Part shown: in pieces, positions 35,041 to 43,817 of the stretch
How positions within the stretch are numbered: position 1 is the first letter of the stretch
Layout: the number at the start of each line of letters is the position of its first letter
Assembly: GCF_000785105.2 (NCBI RefSeq)
Contig: NZ_CP018906.1
Location: forward strand, 1,302,001-1,366,000
Direction of reading: 5' to 3'
Origin: Lentilactobacillus curieae
Lineage (GTDB): Bacteria; Bacillota; Bacilli; Lactobacillales; Lactobacillaceae
Length of the DNA stretch: 64,000 nucleotides
The notes under the pieces: generated by a model
The model's database searches: none
What the model was told of the DNA's origin: nothing
Seen by the model: only the letters and a program-made list of their open reading frames with translations
Made by a program: the position numbers and the translations under genes

Positions 35041-35095
35041 TATGGAATTGTATGCACATCAATGAGATAATAATTGGTAGATTGGAGTGATTTAT

Positions 35096-36004
35096 ATGGC
35101 TGAACATAGTCACAATCACGAAGAACTATCTAGGGGGAGATTTTTTTCGGTTACTTTGCTTAATGTGTTAATCACGGTAGCCGAATTTATTGGTGGAGTT
35201 TTCTCCGGAAGTTTGTCGTTGATATCAGATGCGTTTCATAACCTAGGCGATAGTCTGTCCATTGTAATTAGTTATGTTGCCAGCAGAATTAGCCTGAAAA
35301 ACCAGGATGAAAATAATACTTATGGTTACAAACGGGCGCAGATCATTACTGCATTTTTAAATTCGATTGCACTGGTAATTATCTGTCTGGTTTTGATTGT
35401 CGAGGCGGTTAGAAGATTTTCACATCCAGAGCCAATTGATGGGCCAGTGATGTTGACCGTTGCAATTATTGGTTTAGTTGCCAATGCAGCATCGGCGTTG
35501 ATGCTGAATGCGGGAGCTAAGAATAATTTGAATATGCGGGCAACGTACCTACATATTATGAGCGATGCCCTTTCTTCGGTTGCCATCATTATTGGTGGGG
35601 TACTGATTGAACTTTTCCACTGGAACTGGGTTGATCCGTTAGTTACGATTTTAGTAGCTGGGTACATCGCATACGAAACCTGGCCAATTATTCGTCAGAC
35701 CAACCGAATTTTGATGGAAGGGGCACCAAAGATTGATTATGAGGGGATTAAAACAGATCTACTCGAAATCGATGGTGTCTACAATGTTCATCACGTTCAT
35801 GCGTGGTTGATTGATGAGCACAACATTGTTTTCTCTGCTCACGTTAATCTACACGATATGAAGATTAGCGAGGCTCAGCCAATATACCGGGAGATTGACC
35901 ACGTCTTGAAGACCAAATATGGTGTTTGTCACACTACAATTCAAGCAGAAGCTGATCGTGGTAAAGATGAAGATATCATTTATGATCAGGGTGAAGACAT
36001 TTAG
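35096..36004 (+). CDS. czcD: Cation diffusion facilitator, probable Zn/Cd exporter
   Basis: A 302-residue CDF antiporter. An N-terminal HSHNHEE metal-binding run precedes six membrane helices with the transport-site residues DAFHN (helix 2) and HIMSD (helix 5; the HxxxD half of the site), then a C-terminal cytoplasmic domain (HHVHAWLIDEHNIVFSAHVNLHD). The HxxxD site fits zinc or cadmium rather than manganese. GGAGTGAT precedes ATG 35096; the GTG at 35087 is rejected. The terminator just upstream suggests regulated readthrough. Confidence 0.88.
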   Translation: MAEHSHNHEELSRGRFFSVTLLNVLITVAEFIGGVFSGSLSLISDAFHNLGDSLSIVISYVASRISLKNQDENNTYGYKRAQIITAFLNSIALVIICLVLIVEAVRRFSHPEPIDGPVMLTVAIIGLVANAASALMLNAGAKNNLNMRATYLHIMSDALSSVAIIIGGVLIELFHWNWVDPLVTILVAGYIAYETWPIIRQTNRILMEGAPKIDYEGIKTDLLEIDGVYNVHHVHAWLIDEHNIVFSAHVNLHDMKISEAQPIYREIDHVLKTKYGVCHTTIQAEADRGKDEDIIYDQGEDI

Positions 36005-36030
36005 GATTTTAATTATCGAGGAATATGCAA

Positions 36031-36786
36031 TTGGCAAAATTTGATGAGTTTGAACAACGGGTAATTGATACCTGTGTCTTGGCGGGAACAATCATGATTG
36101 AAAGTGGTTCTGAAATGAACCGAGTCAATGACACAATAAATCGGATCGCTAAGAACGCGGGCCTTCCTGATGTTTCAGCATACGTAACTCTGACAGGAAT
36201 TATTATGTCTGGAAGCAACGGTGCGGGTGCCAAAGTTGGCCAGATTGAAAAGCGGGAATTTGACATGGAAAAGGTTGCTAAAGTCAATGAGCTATCCCGG
36301 GAATTTGCTCACGATAAAATTGATATTGATGAGTTTCATGACCAGCTTGTTCATATTGATGATATTGTTAACAAATTTCCAATTTGGCTGCAAATGATTG
36401 GTGCAGCTTTGGTTTCTGGACCATTGGTGGTGGTTTTTAGAAATGATCCAGCAGATTTTTGGATTACTTGTGTTGTGGGGATGCTTGGCTGGGTAATTTA
36501 TTACTTTCTAAGTATCTACATTCGAATCCGGTTTTTGAGTGAATTCACTGCGGCAGTGGTAATTGCTGCAGCAGCTATTTTGTCCGTAAAGTTCAACTTG
36601 GGTGTTAAGGCTGATGACATAATTGTTGGGGCAATGATGCCGTTAGTTCCCGGGATTCCACTAACCAATGCGGTTCGAGATGCATTATCTGGAAACTTAA
36701 TCAGCGGTCCTGCACGAGGCATCGAGGCATTAATTAGTGCCTGTGCGCTTGGCTTCGGCGTGGCAATTGGTCTGCATTTTTTCTAA
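36031..36786 (+). CDS. Threonine/serine exporter ThrE, N-terminal half (YjjP/DUF1212)
   Basis: A 251-residue protein with an N-terminal cytoplasmic domain (DTCVLAGTIMIESGSEMNRVNDTINRIA) and about five membrane helices ending MPLVPGIPLTNAVRDALSGNLISGPARGIEAL, the DUF1212 signature. With the next gene it forms a split ThrE-type exporter of threonine and serine or related compounds. GAGG (36018-36021) is only 3 bases from ATG 36025 but 9 from TTG 36031, so TTG is preferred; the difference is two residues. Confidence 0.85.
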   Translation: MAKFDEFEQRVIDTCVLAGTIMIESGSEMNRVNDTINRIAKNAGLPDVSAYVTLTGIIMSGSNGAGAKVGQIEKREFDMEKVAKVNELSREFAHDKIDIDEFHDQLVHIDDIVNKFPIWLQMIGAALVSGPLVVVFRNDPADFWITCVVGMLGWVIYYFLSIYIRIRFLSEFTAAVVIAAAAILSVKFNLGVKADDIIVGAMMPLVPGIPLTNAVRDALSGNLISGPARGIEALISACALGFGVAIGLHFF

Positions 36787-36797
36787 GGGGTAGTTAA

Positions 36798-37262
36798 ATG
36801 AGTAGTTTGATCATAAATATTATCTGTGTTTATCTTGCCTCAGTGGGGTTTGGCTTAATTGTCAATTTGCCACACAAAGCATTAAATGCTGCTGGTTTAG
36901 ACGGAGTGCTTGGTTGGCTGGTTTACTATGTCTTGATGCAGACTACCGGCGAAATTGGTTCGGCGAACTTTTTTGGCGGTTTAGTAATTGGATTATGTTC
37001 GATAGTTCTGGCTAGAATGAAAAAGATGCCAGCAATTTTATTTGACGTTCCTGGATTAGTTCCATTAGTTCCTGGAGGACAAGCCTATAATGCAATTAAA
37101 AACTTTGCGATGGGCAACTATACTGAAGCATTTAATTATTTGGCTCAGGTGGTTTGGATTGCAGGGGCAATTGCCTTGGGATTTATAGTTGCTGAGCTTT
37201 GTTTGAAGATTGATGTTAAGATTCGCAGGGTGACTAGAGCCAAGCGGATTTCAAAAAGATAA
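36798..37262 (+). CDS. Threonine/serine exporter ThrE, C-terminal half (YjjB/DUF3815)
   Basis: A 154-residue, four-helix membrane protein with the DUF3815 signature (DVPGLVPLVPGGQAYNAI). It lies 11 bases after the first half, with AAGGGG upstream, and is followed by a terminator. The two halves are fused in ThrE of Corynebacterium and split in many Firmicutes. Its C-terminus is strongly basic. Confidence 0.87.
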   Translation: MSSLIINIICVYLASVGFGLIVNLPHKALNAAGLDGVLGWLVYYVLMQTTGEIGSANFFGGLVIGLCSIVLARMKKMPAILFDVPGLVPLVPGGQAYNAIKNFAMGNYTEAFNYLAQVVWIAGAIALGFIVAELCLKIDVKIRRVTRAKRISKR

Positions 37263-37267
37263 CGGAT

Positions 37268-37299
37268 AAAAAGCGTGAGGCAAAAGCCTCACGCTTTTT
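37268..37299 (+). terminator. Terminator of the split ThrE operon
   Basis: AAAAAGCGTGAGG and its exact complement flank CAAAA. The last five bases form the T run. Confidence 0.92.
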
Positions 37300-37312
37300 A
37301 TGTATTTGTGGG

Positions 37313-37341
37313 TTGACGGAAGTTTAAAACCTGTGTATGAT
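37313..37341 (+). promoter_or_regulatory. Promoter of the padR operon
   Basis: TTGACG (37313-37318), 17-base spacer, TATGAT (37336-37341). An AT-rich TATA-TGACG-TATA repeat at about 37360-37372 lies between the start point and the ATG and is a candidate PadR operator. Confidence 0.75.
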
Positions 37342-37389
37342 GTGTTTAAAATCATATTATATGACGTATAGTATTGTAGAGGTGATAAT

Positions 37390-37710
37390 ATGGCAATCCA
37401 AATAACGTCCGAATTATTAGATGGCAGCGTCTTGTCCTTGTTAAGTCAAGATGATTACTATGGTTATTCATTGACGCAGAAGGTTCAAGAGTACCTACCG
37501 GTGTCTGAGTCAACAATGTACCCGGTACTAAGAAGACTGACCAAAAATAATTACTTAGAAACTTATGATGAGCCTTACCAAGGACGTAATCGTCGTTACT
37601 ATCGAATTACTGATGACGGTAAAGCGAAGTTTGCTGAAATTAAGGATGAATGGCAAATCTTTAAAGAACAGGTCGATCAATTATTAGGAGGAAGTGATCA
37701 ACATGAATAA
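37390..37710 (+). CDS. PadR family transcriptional regulator
   Basis: A 106-residue winged-helix repressor: LDGSVLSLLSQDDYYGYSLTQKVQEYLPVSESTMYPVLRRLTKNNYLETY...GRNRRYYRITDDGKAKFAE is the PadR DNA-binding domain, with one C-terminal dimerisation helix. GAGGTGAT precedes ATG 37390. It heads a three-gene operon with DUF1700 and DUF4097 genes. PadR proteins usually repress their own operon and respond to envelope or antimicrobial signals. Confidence 0.92.
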   Translation: MAIQITSELLDGSVLSLLSQDDYYGYSLTQKVQEYLPVSESTMYPVLRRLTKNNYLETYDEPYQGRNRRYYRITDDGKAKFAEIKDEWQIFKEQVDQLLGGSDQHE

Positions 37711-38326
37711 ATTCATTGATGAATTGGCGGAACATCTAGGTCAGTTGTCGGTTGAAGAACGTCAGGATGCAGTTGAATTTTACAGTGAGTATTTACAGGA
37801 TGGAAACTTTACTGAGTATGATGATGCGGTAAAGGAGTTAGGAACTCCCAAACAATTAGCTAGAAAAATTTTAGCGGATTACTCAATCAAGGAAAGTGAT
37901 GCGGCAAAAGATTCGAACGGTCGGAAGAAAAAACCAAAGTCTGATGCAAAAACAATTTGGTTAATTATCTTGGCGCTGCTCTCCACACCGGTTACTATCC
38001 CACTCGCAATCGGCTTAGTAGCTGCTGGATTTGGAGTTATTATTGGAATTTTGGGAATTATCTTTGCTTTTGTGATGATTTTAGGTAGTTTAATTATTCT
38101 TGCAGGAATAGCAATTTTTGCCGGAGTCACGGTTTTGTCGGCGGAAGTTTGGACCGGAATTTATTACTTAGGAATGGGATTAGCAATTTTAGGCTTGTTT
38201 GTAGTCGCAGTTCCAATTGGAAAGTGGTTAATTGACTTGCTAGTACATTGGACTTCAGTGCTTTCAAAGTGGGTCTATGAAAAAGTTGTTCCTAAAAACC
38301 GCGCAGAGAAACGGGGGAATCACTAA
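37703..38326 (+). CDS. DUF1700 family membrane protein
   Basis: A 207-residue protein. A soluble helical part (FIDELAEHLGQLSVEERQDAVEFYSEYLQDG, LGTPKQLARKIL) is followed by four membrane helices (about 90-175). The N-terminal part is the DUF1700/HAAS-like bending motif found in envelope-sensing operons. AGGAGG (within the end of padR) is correctly spaced for ATG 37703, which overlaps padR by 8 bases. Its stop overlaps the next start (TAATG). Confidence 0.88.
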   Translation: MNKFIDELAEHLGQLSVEERQDAVEFYSEYLQDGNFTEYDDAVKELGTPKQLARKILADYSIKESDAAKDSNGRKKKPKSDAKTIWLIILALLSTPVTIPLAIGLVAAGFGVIIGILGIIFAFVMILGSLIILAGIAIFAGVTVLSAEVWTGIYYLGMGLAILGLFVVAVPIGKWLIDLLVHWTSVLSKWVYEKVVPKNRAEKRGNH

Positions 38327-39258
38327 TGAAAAAAACTTTAATTATTGGAGCCACTATGGTGATTGTCGGAACTTTCTTGTTTGGAATGGGATACGCCAAG
38401 GGTGGTAATAAAAACATCTATTGGAAAGATGGCGGGTTTCGGGTCGATAATTCAAAAGTTGTGACTAAGAGATATGCTGATATAGATTCGATTAAGATTC
38501 AGTCTGAAGACCCAATTACGATTCAGCGAGGTAACGTTGATCAGGTACAAGTCAAATACCGTACAAGTACTGAATTGAGCCACGATTCTGCCAACAAGAC
38601 TTTATCAATTAAAGATAATGTCAATCAAAAATACTCGGTGGGCTTTGATTTTAATCACGGGGTTAGTGAGCATGACAATCGGGTGCTGATCACTATTCCT
38701 AATAAACAAAAGTTAAAAGAAATATCTGGGGTAACTTCTGAGTCAGTTAACGTAGATAATTTAAGGGTTGGCAAGGTATCACTTAGCGGTGGCGCTGATT
38801 TTACTTTGAATAAAGTCACGACTGATAAACCGCTTAAATTTAATGCAGGTGATAACTTAACTTTGAGAAATGTAACTGCACCAATGGTTCGTGCCGACCT
38901 ATCTGATGGAGATATCTATGTGGACAACGGAAAATTTGATAAAGACATCAGCAAGGTGACTACGAGTGATGGGGATGTAGATGTCCACCACTCATCATTT
39001 AAAGAACTCGACGTATCTAGTGACGATGGTGATTTAACTATCAACCATTCGAGGTTTGCTAAAAAGTTGACCACGAAGACACTTGATGGTGATACACTGA
39101 TCACTGGAATTGATAAGAACAAGACAGATGTGCATGCTGAAACAAGTGACGGTAATCTTTCCGTCTTTGGAAACTCAAAGCGAAATCATCGGGTAGATCA
39201 TGCAAAAGCAACGATTGATGTTTCATCAGAAGATGGTGATGTAACGGTAAAAGAGTAG
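38326..39258 (+). CDS. DUF4097 beta-solenoid surface protein
   Basis: A 310-residue protein with one N-terminal membrane helix (about 3-24) and an extracellular repeat domain. From residue about 170 a motif of the form (T/S)-x-DGD-x-x-V recurs roughly every 20-23 residues (TSDGDVDV, SDDGDLTI, TLDGDTLI, TSDGNLSV, SEDGDVTV), as in right-handed beta-solenoids of DUF4097. In other Firmicutes such proteins, next to PadR and DUF1700, belong to cell-envelope stress modules. It is the last gene of the operon. Confidence 0.87.
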   Translation: MKKTLIIGATMVIVGTFLFGMGYAKGGNKNIYWKDGGFRVDNSKVVTKRYADIDSIKIQSEDPITIQRGNVDQVQVKYRTSTELSHDSANKTLSIKDNVNQKYSVGFDFNHGVSEHDNRVLITIPNKQKLKEISGVTSESVNVDNLRVGKVSLSGGADFTLNKVTTDKPLKFNAGDNLTLRNVTAPMVRADLSDGDIYVDNGKFDKDISKVTTSDGDVDVHHSSFKELDVSSDDGDLTINHSRFAKKLTTKTLDGDTLITGIDKNKTDVHAETSDGNLSVFGNSKRNHRVDHAKATIDVSSEDGDVTVKE

Positions 39259-39334
39259 CGGGAACAAAACTAATCTAAGAAAGATAGAACAAAATTTATA
39301 CTAATTTGATAGTAGGGCATAAATTATTGGATTT

Positions 39335-39377
39335 AATAAGAACTAGGGTGTGGTCTGCACCTTAGTTCTTATTTTTA
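39335..39377 (+). terminator. Terminator after the PadR module
   Basis: AATAAGAACTAGGGTG pairs with CACCTTAGTTCTTATT (one G-T mismatch) around TGGTCTG, followed by T. Confidence 0.9.
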
Positions 39378-39508
39378 TAGATTCCGGAAAAATTTTGTCG
39401 GCATCAGACCAATTAATTAAAAGAATGATAAATCGATTTTGAAAACGGGGAGGTTGCACTAACTGTGATATACTCAAAGTTAGTACATAAGAGAGGATTG
39501 TTTTTGAA

Positions 39509-40195
39509 ATGTATGATTCAAATTACATGTTTATCGAGCCGGATCGCAATCGGTTTGCTAAATTAATTGTCAGTTTTTTGCTCACAACTTTCCTGGCGGT
39601 TTCTGTATCATTCAACTTTGATTACCTGCAATTTCTAGATTCGCTAATTACCTCAGCGATTCAAGGAAAGGCAGTTAGTCAATTCGCCGAGAAGTTCTAC
39701 ACAATGATTTCTTTCTTAGCAAGTCCTAAGTTGGATATCTTCTGGATATTGGTGATTGCCTTCTTTCTTTGGGGATTTAAATATAAGATTCCAGCGTTAT
39801 TTGCAATTTTTACCCTTGGAGTCGGCGATATCATCGGTTTCATCATTAAAAATGTAGTTAAGCGTGACCGACCACCATTGCATATGGCTGCAGACGATGG
39901 CTATAGTTTTCCAAGTGGTCATGTTTTGGGAATCTTCATTGTTTTAGCAATTATCTGGATTTTCGTGGTACCGATTATTAGTCGAGCATCGGTTCGGGTG
40001 ATTATTAGATGCCTTATCGTAATTGCTTTGATTTTGGTAATGTTCTCACGGGTATATCTCAATGCACATTTCCCAACTGATACAATTGGGGCAGGCTTTG
40101 TTGCCTATACTTGGTTGCAATTAGCCGAAATCTTGTACGCCGGATATGCGCCAAGGCTTAAGCAAATTAGTTTTATTTCAAATTCAAAGATTTAA
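39509..40195 (+). CDS. PAP2 family membrane phosphatase
   Basis: A 228-residue, six-helix membrane protein with the full phosphatidic-acid phosphatase signature: KNVVKRDRPP (K-x6-RP), SFPSGH, and SRVYLNAHFPTD (SR-x5-H-x3-D). The active site faces outside; typical substrates are undecaprenyl pyrophosphate or phosphatidate and its glycerol analogues. The ribosome site GAGAGG is rather far (about 12 bases) from ATG 39509, with no better start in frame. A short terminator follows. Confidence 0.9.
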   Translation: MYDSNYMFIEPDRNRFAKLIVSFLLTTFLAVSVSFNFDYLQFLDSLITSAIQGKAVSQFAEKFYTMISFLASPKLDIFWILVIAFFLWGFKYKIPALFAIFTLGVGDIIGFIIKNVVKRDRPPLHMAADDGYSFPSGHVLGIFIVLAIIWIFVVPIISRASVRVIIRCLIVIALILVMFSRVYLNAHFPTDTIGAGFVAYTWLQLAEILYAGYAPRLKQISFISNSKI

Positions 40196-40199
40196 TAGT

Positions 40200-40222
40200 G
40201 AGGCGGTGACGCCTCTTTTTTT
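40200..40222 (+). terminator. Terminator after the PAP2 gene
   Basis: GAGGCG-GTGA-CGCCTC followed by seven T. Confidence 0.85.
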
Positions 40223-40239
40223 ATCGGGTGGTGAGTTAA

Positions 40240-40749
40240 TTGATCGATAAATTTACGGTGGGAACAACCTTAGTCAGGCCAATGGAAGTAAGGGATTTTG
40301 AGCGAATCAATGAGTTGAGAAGCGATTCTCAGATAGCAAAAGGCACTGGCTTGAATTTGGTAAGTAGTGAATACTCAGTTCCTACGTTTACCAGGGAATT
40401 GCAACTGTCTGATACCTACGCGATTGTTGTTGATGAACAGGTTCAAGGAGCGATAATATTGAATGAAGTCGTGGGTGAGTTTGGTGATGTTGATAAAAGC
40501 CGCAAGGAGTTGAGTTATTATTTGAACCCAGTATTGTGGTCTCGTGGCATTATGACCCAGACCTTGGGTGAATTGTTTAAAAGAATTGGTGAAACACAAA
40601 CTGAAACCGTTCAGGCTGAAGTGTTTTCAGAAAATGTTAAGTCAACTGCACTTCTTCATAGACTGGGGTTCACAAAATTAGCCACCTTGGTTGATCCATT
40701 TGCTCTGAAAGAAAAGGTGATTTATGAGCTATCATTACAGAAAAAGTAA
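40240..40749 (+). CDS. GNAT family N-acetyltransferase (RimJ/RimL-like)
   Basis: A 169-residue acetyltransferase of the RimJ/RimL-like branch: LVRPMEVRDFERINELRSD at the N-terminus, YYLNPVLWSRGIMTQTLGELFK in place of the usual acetyl-CoA loop (SRGIMT), and NVKSTALLHRLGF near the end. The start is TTG 40240 behind GGTGGTGAG. Its acceptor is unknown. Confidence 0.82.
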   Translation: MIDKFTVGTTLVRPMEVRDFERINELRSDSQIAKGTGLNLVSSEYSVPTFTRELQLSDTYAIVVDEQVQGAIILNEVVGEFGDVDKSRKELSYYLNPVLWSRGIMTQTLGELFKRIGETQTETVQAEVFSENVKSTALLHRLGFTKLATLVDPFALKEKVIYELSLQKK

Positions 40750-40807
40750 CATGATTTGTCAAAGAGCATTTTCTGGAGTAAACTAGCAGTTATAAAATTT
40801 TAATAAA

Positions 40808-40996
40808 TAATATTCGAAGTAGAGGCGCGTTTATTAAGAGTATTTTTCAGGAACTTGAACAGAAGTGATGACTGGAATTGAAAGGGATAATCGCCGAAAT
40901 TGCTAATTGCGTTTCCAATTAGTGGTTGGGTCTTAACTTAATAAGTTAAGGACTGTCGTGGTGTTTGCTACGGAGTGCTATCAAGATATTGAAACC
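40808..40996 (+). promoter_or_regulatory. Lysine riboswitch (L box)
   Basis: Core segments of the L-box are visible in order: GTAGAGGCGCG, TTAAGAGTATT, CAGAAGTGATGACTGGAA, TGAAAGGGATAATCGCCGAA, GGTTGGGTCTTA, and GACTGTCGTGGTGTTTGCTACGGAGTGCTATC. The P1 helix forms between 40808-40820 and the 3' end near 40985-40996. The 3' segment AAGATATTGAA can alternatively pair with TTCAATATTCTT inside the terminator, making an antiterminator. Lysine binding keeps P1 and lets the terminator form, so the permease is off when lysine is plentiful. Confidence 0.95.
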
Positions 40997-40998
40997 TA

Positions 40999-41037
40999 AA
41001 GATCTTCTTCAATATTCTTGTGGAAGGTCTTTTTTGT
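40999..41037 (+). terminator. Riboswitch-controlled terminator
   Basis: AAGATCTTC pairs with GAAGGTCTT and is followed by T4. It shares bases with the antiterminator. Confidence 0.85.
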
Positions 41038-41081
41038 GCTTTTAACTCTATGATGCTTTGAAGGATTGGGAGAGAGTTTTT

Positions 41082-42557
41082 ATGAGTGATAATTCTAATG
41101 ATCAGGTTAAACGGGGATTGAAGTCCCGCCATGTTTCAATGATTGCCTTAGGAGGGTGTATTGGAACGGGGTTGTTTGTTGCCAGTGGTTCTGCAATTAG
41201 TACCGCAGGGCCCGGTGGTGCTTTGGTTGCATATGGTCTGATGGGAATGATGGTTTACTTCTTGATGACTAGTCTGGGTGAAATGGCAACCAATATGCCG
41301 ATTTCAGGATCATTTGCTGCTTACTCAGCTAAGTACGTTGACCCAGCCCTAGGATTTGCGATGGGATGGAATTATTGGTTTAATTGGGCAATAACTGTTG
41401 CTGTTGATGTAAGTACCGTTGCGTTGGTTATGAAGTTTTGGTTGCCAAATATTCCATCATGGATTTGGAGTGCGTTAGCGTTAGCCTTGATCTTCTTGAT
41501 TAATGCAATGTCAGTTAAGACGTTCGGTGAAACTGAATTCTGGATGTCATTGATCAAGGTTGTAACCATTATCATCTTCTTGGTGGTTGGTTTGCTTACC
41601 ATCTTTGGAATTATGGGAGGCCACTTCATTGGCCTACGTAATTTCACAGTTAAGGATGCACCGTTTGTTGGTGGAATCTCACCGATCATTTCCGTGTTCG
41701 TGGTTGCCGGGTTCTCGTTCCAAGGAACCGAGCTTGTCGGGATTACTGCTGGTGAGTCGCAAGACCCTTCACACAGTGTGCCAAAGGCAATTAATGAAGT
41801 TTTCTGGAGAATTATTTTATTCTATATCCTGGCCATTGCTGTAATCGCAGCAATCTTGCCATATACTAGTCATTCGTTGCTTGGATCTGACGCTTCTGAT
41901 ATTGCAATTAGTCCATTTACTTTGGTTTTCCAACGGGCTGGTCTTGCAGCAGCAGCCAGTGTGATGAACGCAGTTATTTTGACATCAGTTATCTCATCAG
42001 CTAATTCAGGGATGTACGCATCTACTAGAATGCTCTACTCACTTTCAAATAGTGGGTATGCACCAAAGGTATTAGGAAAGACGGGTTCAAACGGAATTCC
42101 ATACAACGCTTTGTTGGTTACGACGTTTGTTTCATTGTTAACTTTCGTTTCAAGTATTGCTGGTCCACAAATTTACATGTGGTTAGTTGCTGCATCTGGT
42201 TTGACTGGATTTATTGCTTGGTTCGGAATCGCAATTTCTCATTACCGTTTCAGACGGGCATTCGTCAAGCAAGGCCATGATTTAAGTGAGTTGAAGTATC
42301 ATGCTAAGTGGTTCCCATTTGGCCCTGTACTTTGTCTGATTTTGTGTTTGTTGGTTATCATCGGTCAAAACCCTGATGCCTTTGCATCCTTTGATTGGAA
42401 GCAAATCTTAGTTACTTATATGAGTGTTCCTTTGGTTGTTGTGCTTTATGTAGTTTATAAGATTAAGAATCATACTAAGGTTATTCCATTGGATAAGGTT
42501 GACGTCAGCCCTTCACACGAAGAGGAAGATTTATCAAAATTAAACGATAAGAATTAG
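41082..42557 (+). CDS. lysP: Lysine-specific permease (APC family)
   Basis: A 491-residue, 12-helix permease with LGGCIGTGLFVASGSAI, GEMATNMPISGSFAAYS, and FQGTELVGITAGES, close to LysP of enteric bacteria and lactic acid bacteria. Lysine specificity follows from the lysine riboswitch in its leader and from the family resemblance. The C-terminus is charged and acidic. GGGAGAGAG lies before ATG 41082; the start at 41058 is rejected. It is monocistronic with a strong terminator. Confidence 0.92.
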   Translation: MSDNSNDQVKRGLKSRHVSMIALGGCIGTGLFVASGSAISTAGPGGALVAYGLMGMMVYFLMTSLGEMATNMPISGSFAAYSAKYVDPALGFAMGWNYWFNWAITVAVDVSTVALVMKFWLPNIPSWIWSALALALIFLINAMSVKTFGETEFWMSLIKVVTIIIFLVVGLLTIFGIMGGHFIGLRNFTVKDAPFVGGISPIISVFVVAGFSFQGTELVGITAGESQDPSHSVPKAINEVFWRIILFYILAIAVIAAILPYTSHSLLGSDASDIAISPFTLVFQRAGLAAAASVMNAVILTSVISSANSGMYASTRMLYSLSNSGYAPKVLGKTGSNGIPYNALLVTTFVSLLTFVSSIAGPQIYMWLVAASGLTGFIAWFGIAISHYRFRRAFVKQGHDLSELKYHAKWFPFGPVLCLILCLLVIIGQNPDAFASFDWKQILVTYMSVPLVVVLYVVYKIKNHTKVIPLDKVDVSPSHEEEDLSKLNDKN

Positions 42558-42570
42558 TGAAATCAAAAAT

Positions 42571-42603
42571 CGGTCTATTCCATAATGGAATAGACCTTTT
42601 TCT
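42571..42603 (+). terminator. Terminator of lysP
   Basis: GGTCTATTCCAT and its exact complement flank a single A, followed by a T-rich tail. Confidence 0.9.
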
Positions 42604-42690
42604 TTTTATAGGCGTTACCATTGACGTTCTTGAATGGTTTGGGTAAAATTGCTGTTAATTGGTATATTTAACAAACAGGGGTGATTTTTA

Positions 42691-43734
42691 ATGACAAAGT
42701 ACATGTCAAAAGGAAAATACGCAAGAATGAATAAGCTGGTTAATGACCACGGGGTAATTGATGCTCTGGCTTTGGACCAACGCGGTTCATTAGTTAAGGC
42801 AACAAAAAAAGCTGCTGAGGATGCTGGCAAGCTTTGGTCAATGGATATGGTTTATGATTTTAAGGAAACCGTTTCTGAAGTTTTAAGTCCATTAAGCTCT
42901 GCAATTTTGCTGGACGAACAAATGGGATTCAAAGGAATTGAAGCAAAGTCTGAGGACACTGGATTAATTATGTCGTACGAAAAGACTGGTTACGATGCAG
43001 ACACACCAGGAAGATTACCTTCATTGATTTCGGAACAATCAGCACAGATTATGATTGATAACGGTGCGGATGCTTTAAAAGTTTTGATTTACTACAATCC
43101 AAATGATCCTGATGAGATCAATGATCAAAAGAGGGCATTTGCAGAACGTTATGGTACAGAGGCGATGGCTGCCGAAGTTCCAACCTTCTTTGAAATCGTT
43201 ACTTATGATGATCGCCTTGCATCCGATTCACTTGAATTCGCTAAGTTAAAGCCAGAGCTAGTTTTGAAGTCAATGAAGGAATTTACTCAGGACAAATACC
43301 ACATTGACGTTTTGAAGATGGAAGTACCATTCAATCCTAAGTTCATCAAGGAATGGAATGCTGATCTTGATGAGGCTGCTTATTCTGAAGCAGAAGCTCA
43401 GGGATACTTGAAACAACTAGGTGAAGAGGCAACACGACCATTCATCTTCTTAAGTGCGGGTGTGCCTATGGATACCTTCCAAAGAGAATTGAAGCTGGCA
43501 GGGGATGCTAAGGTGCCATTTACTGGTGTTCTAAGTGGTCGGGCAACCTGGATTGACGGAATCAATATTTTTGTTAAGGATGGCCGTGACGCGCTTGTTG
43601 ACTGGTTGAAGAACCGTGGTACTAAGAACGTGACTGGTTTGACAGAAATTCTTAACCAAACTGCTATTGCTTGGTATGATGTTTACGGCGGTAAGGATAA
43701 CATCGAGGTAGTGGATGTCTCGAATTTGAAATAG
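42691..43734 (+). CDS. lacD: Tagatose 1,6-diphosphate aldolase
   Basis: A 347-residue class I aldolase of the LacD family (IDALALDQRGSLVKA, ILLDEQMGFKGIE, ADALKVLIYYNPNDP, DVLKMEVPFNP with the Schiff-base Lys, and VLSGRATW). It splits tagatose 1,6-bisphosphate into glyceraldehyde 3-phosphate and dihydroxyacetone phosphate. It stands alone here, without lacABC, so its route may be tagatose, galactitol or sulfoquinovose-type sugars rather than lactose. GGGGTGA precedes ATG 42691. It is about 20 residues longer than typical LacD. Confidence 0.9.
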   Translation: MTKYMSKGKYARMNKLVNDHGVIDALALDQRGSLVKATKKAAEDAGKLWSMDMVYDFKETVSEVLSPLSSAILLDEQMGFKGIEAKSEDTGLIMSYEKTGYDADTPGRLPSLISEQSAQIMIDNGADALKVLIYYNPNDPDEINDQKRAFAERYGTEAMAAEVPTFFEIVTYDDRLASDSLEFAKLKPELVLKSMKEFTQDKYHIDVLKMEVPFNPKFIKEWNADLDEAAYSEAEAQGYLKQLGEEATRPFIFLSAGVPMDTFQRELKLAGDAKVPFTGVLSGRATWIDGINIFVKDGRDALVDWLKNRGTKNVTGLTEILNQTAIAWYDVYGGKDNIEVVDVSNLK

Positions 43735-43747
43735 TTAATACAAGATA

Positions 43748-43776
43748 TTGATAACCTTATTTGAAACTAGTACAAT
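43748..43776 (+). promoter_or_regulatory. Promoter of the deoxynucleoside kinase gene
   Basis: TTGATA (43748-43753), 17-base spacer, TACAAT (43771-43776). Confidence 0.75.
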
Positions 43777-43817
43777 ATATTGTGTTAATTAATATTTCGA
43801 ATAAGGGGAATTTATAC

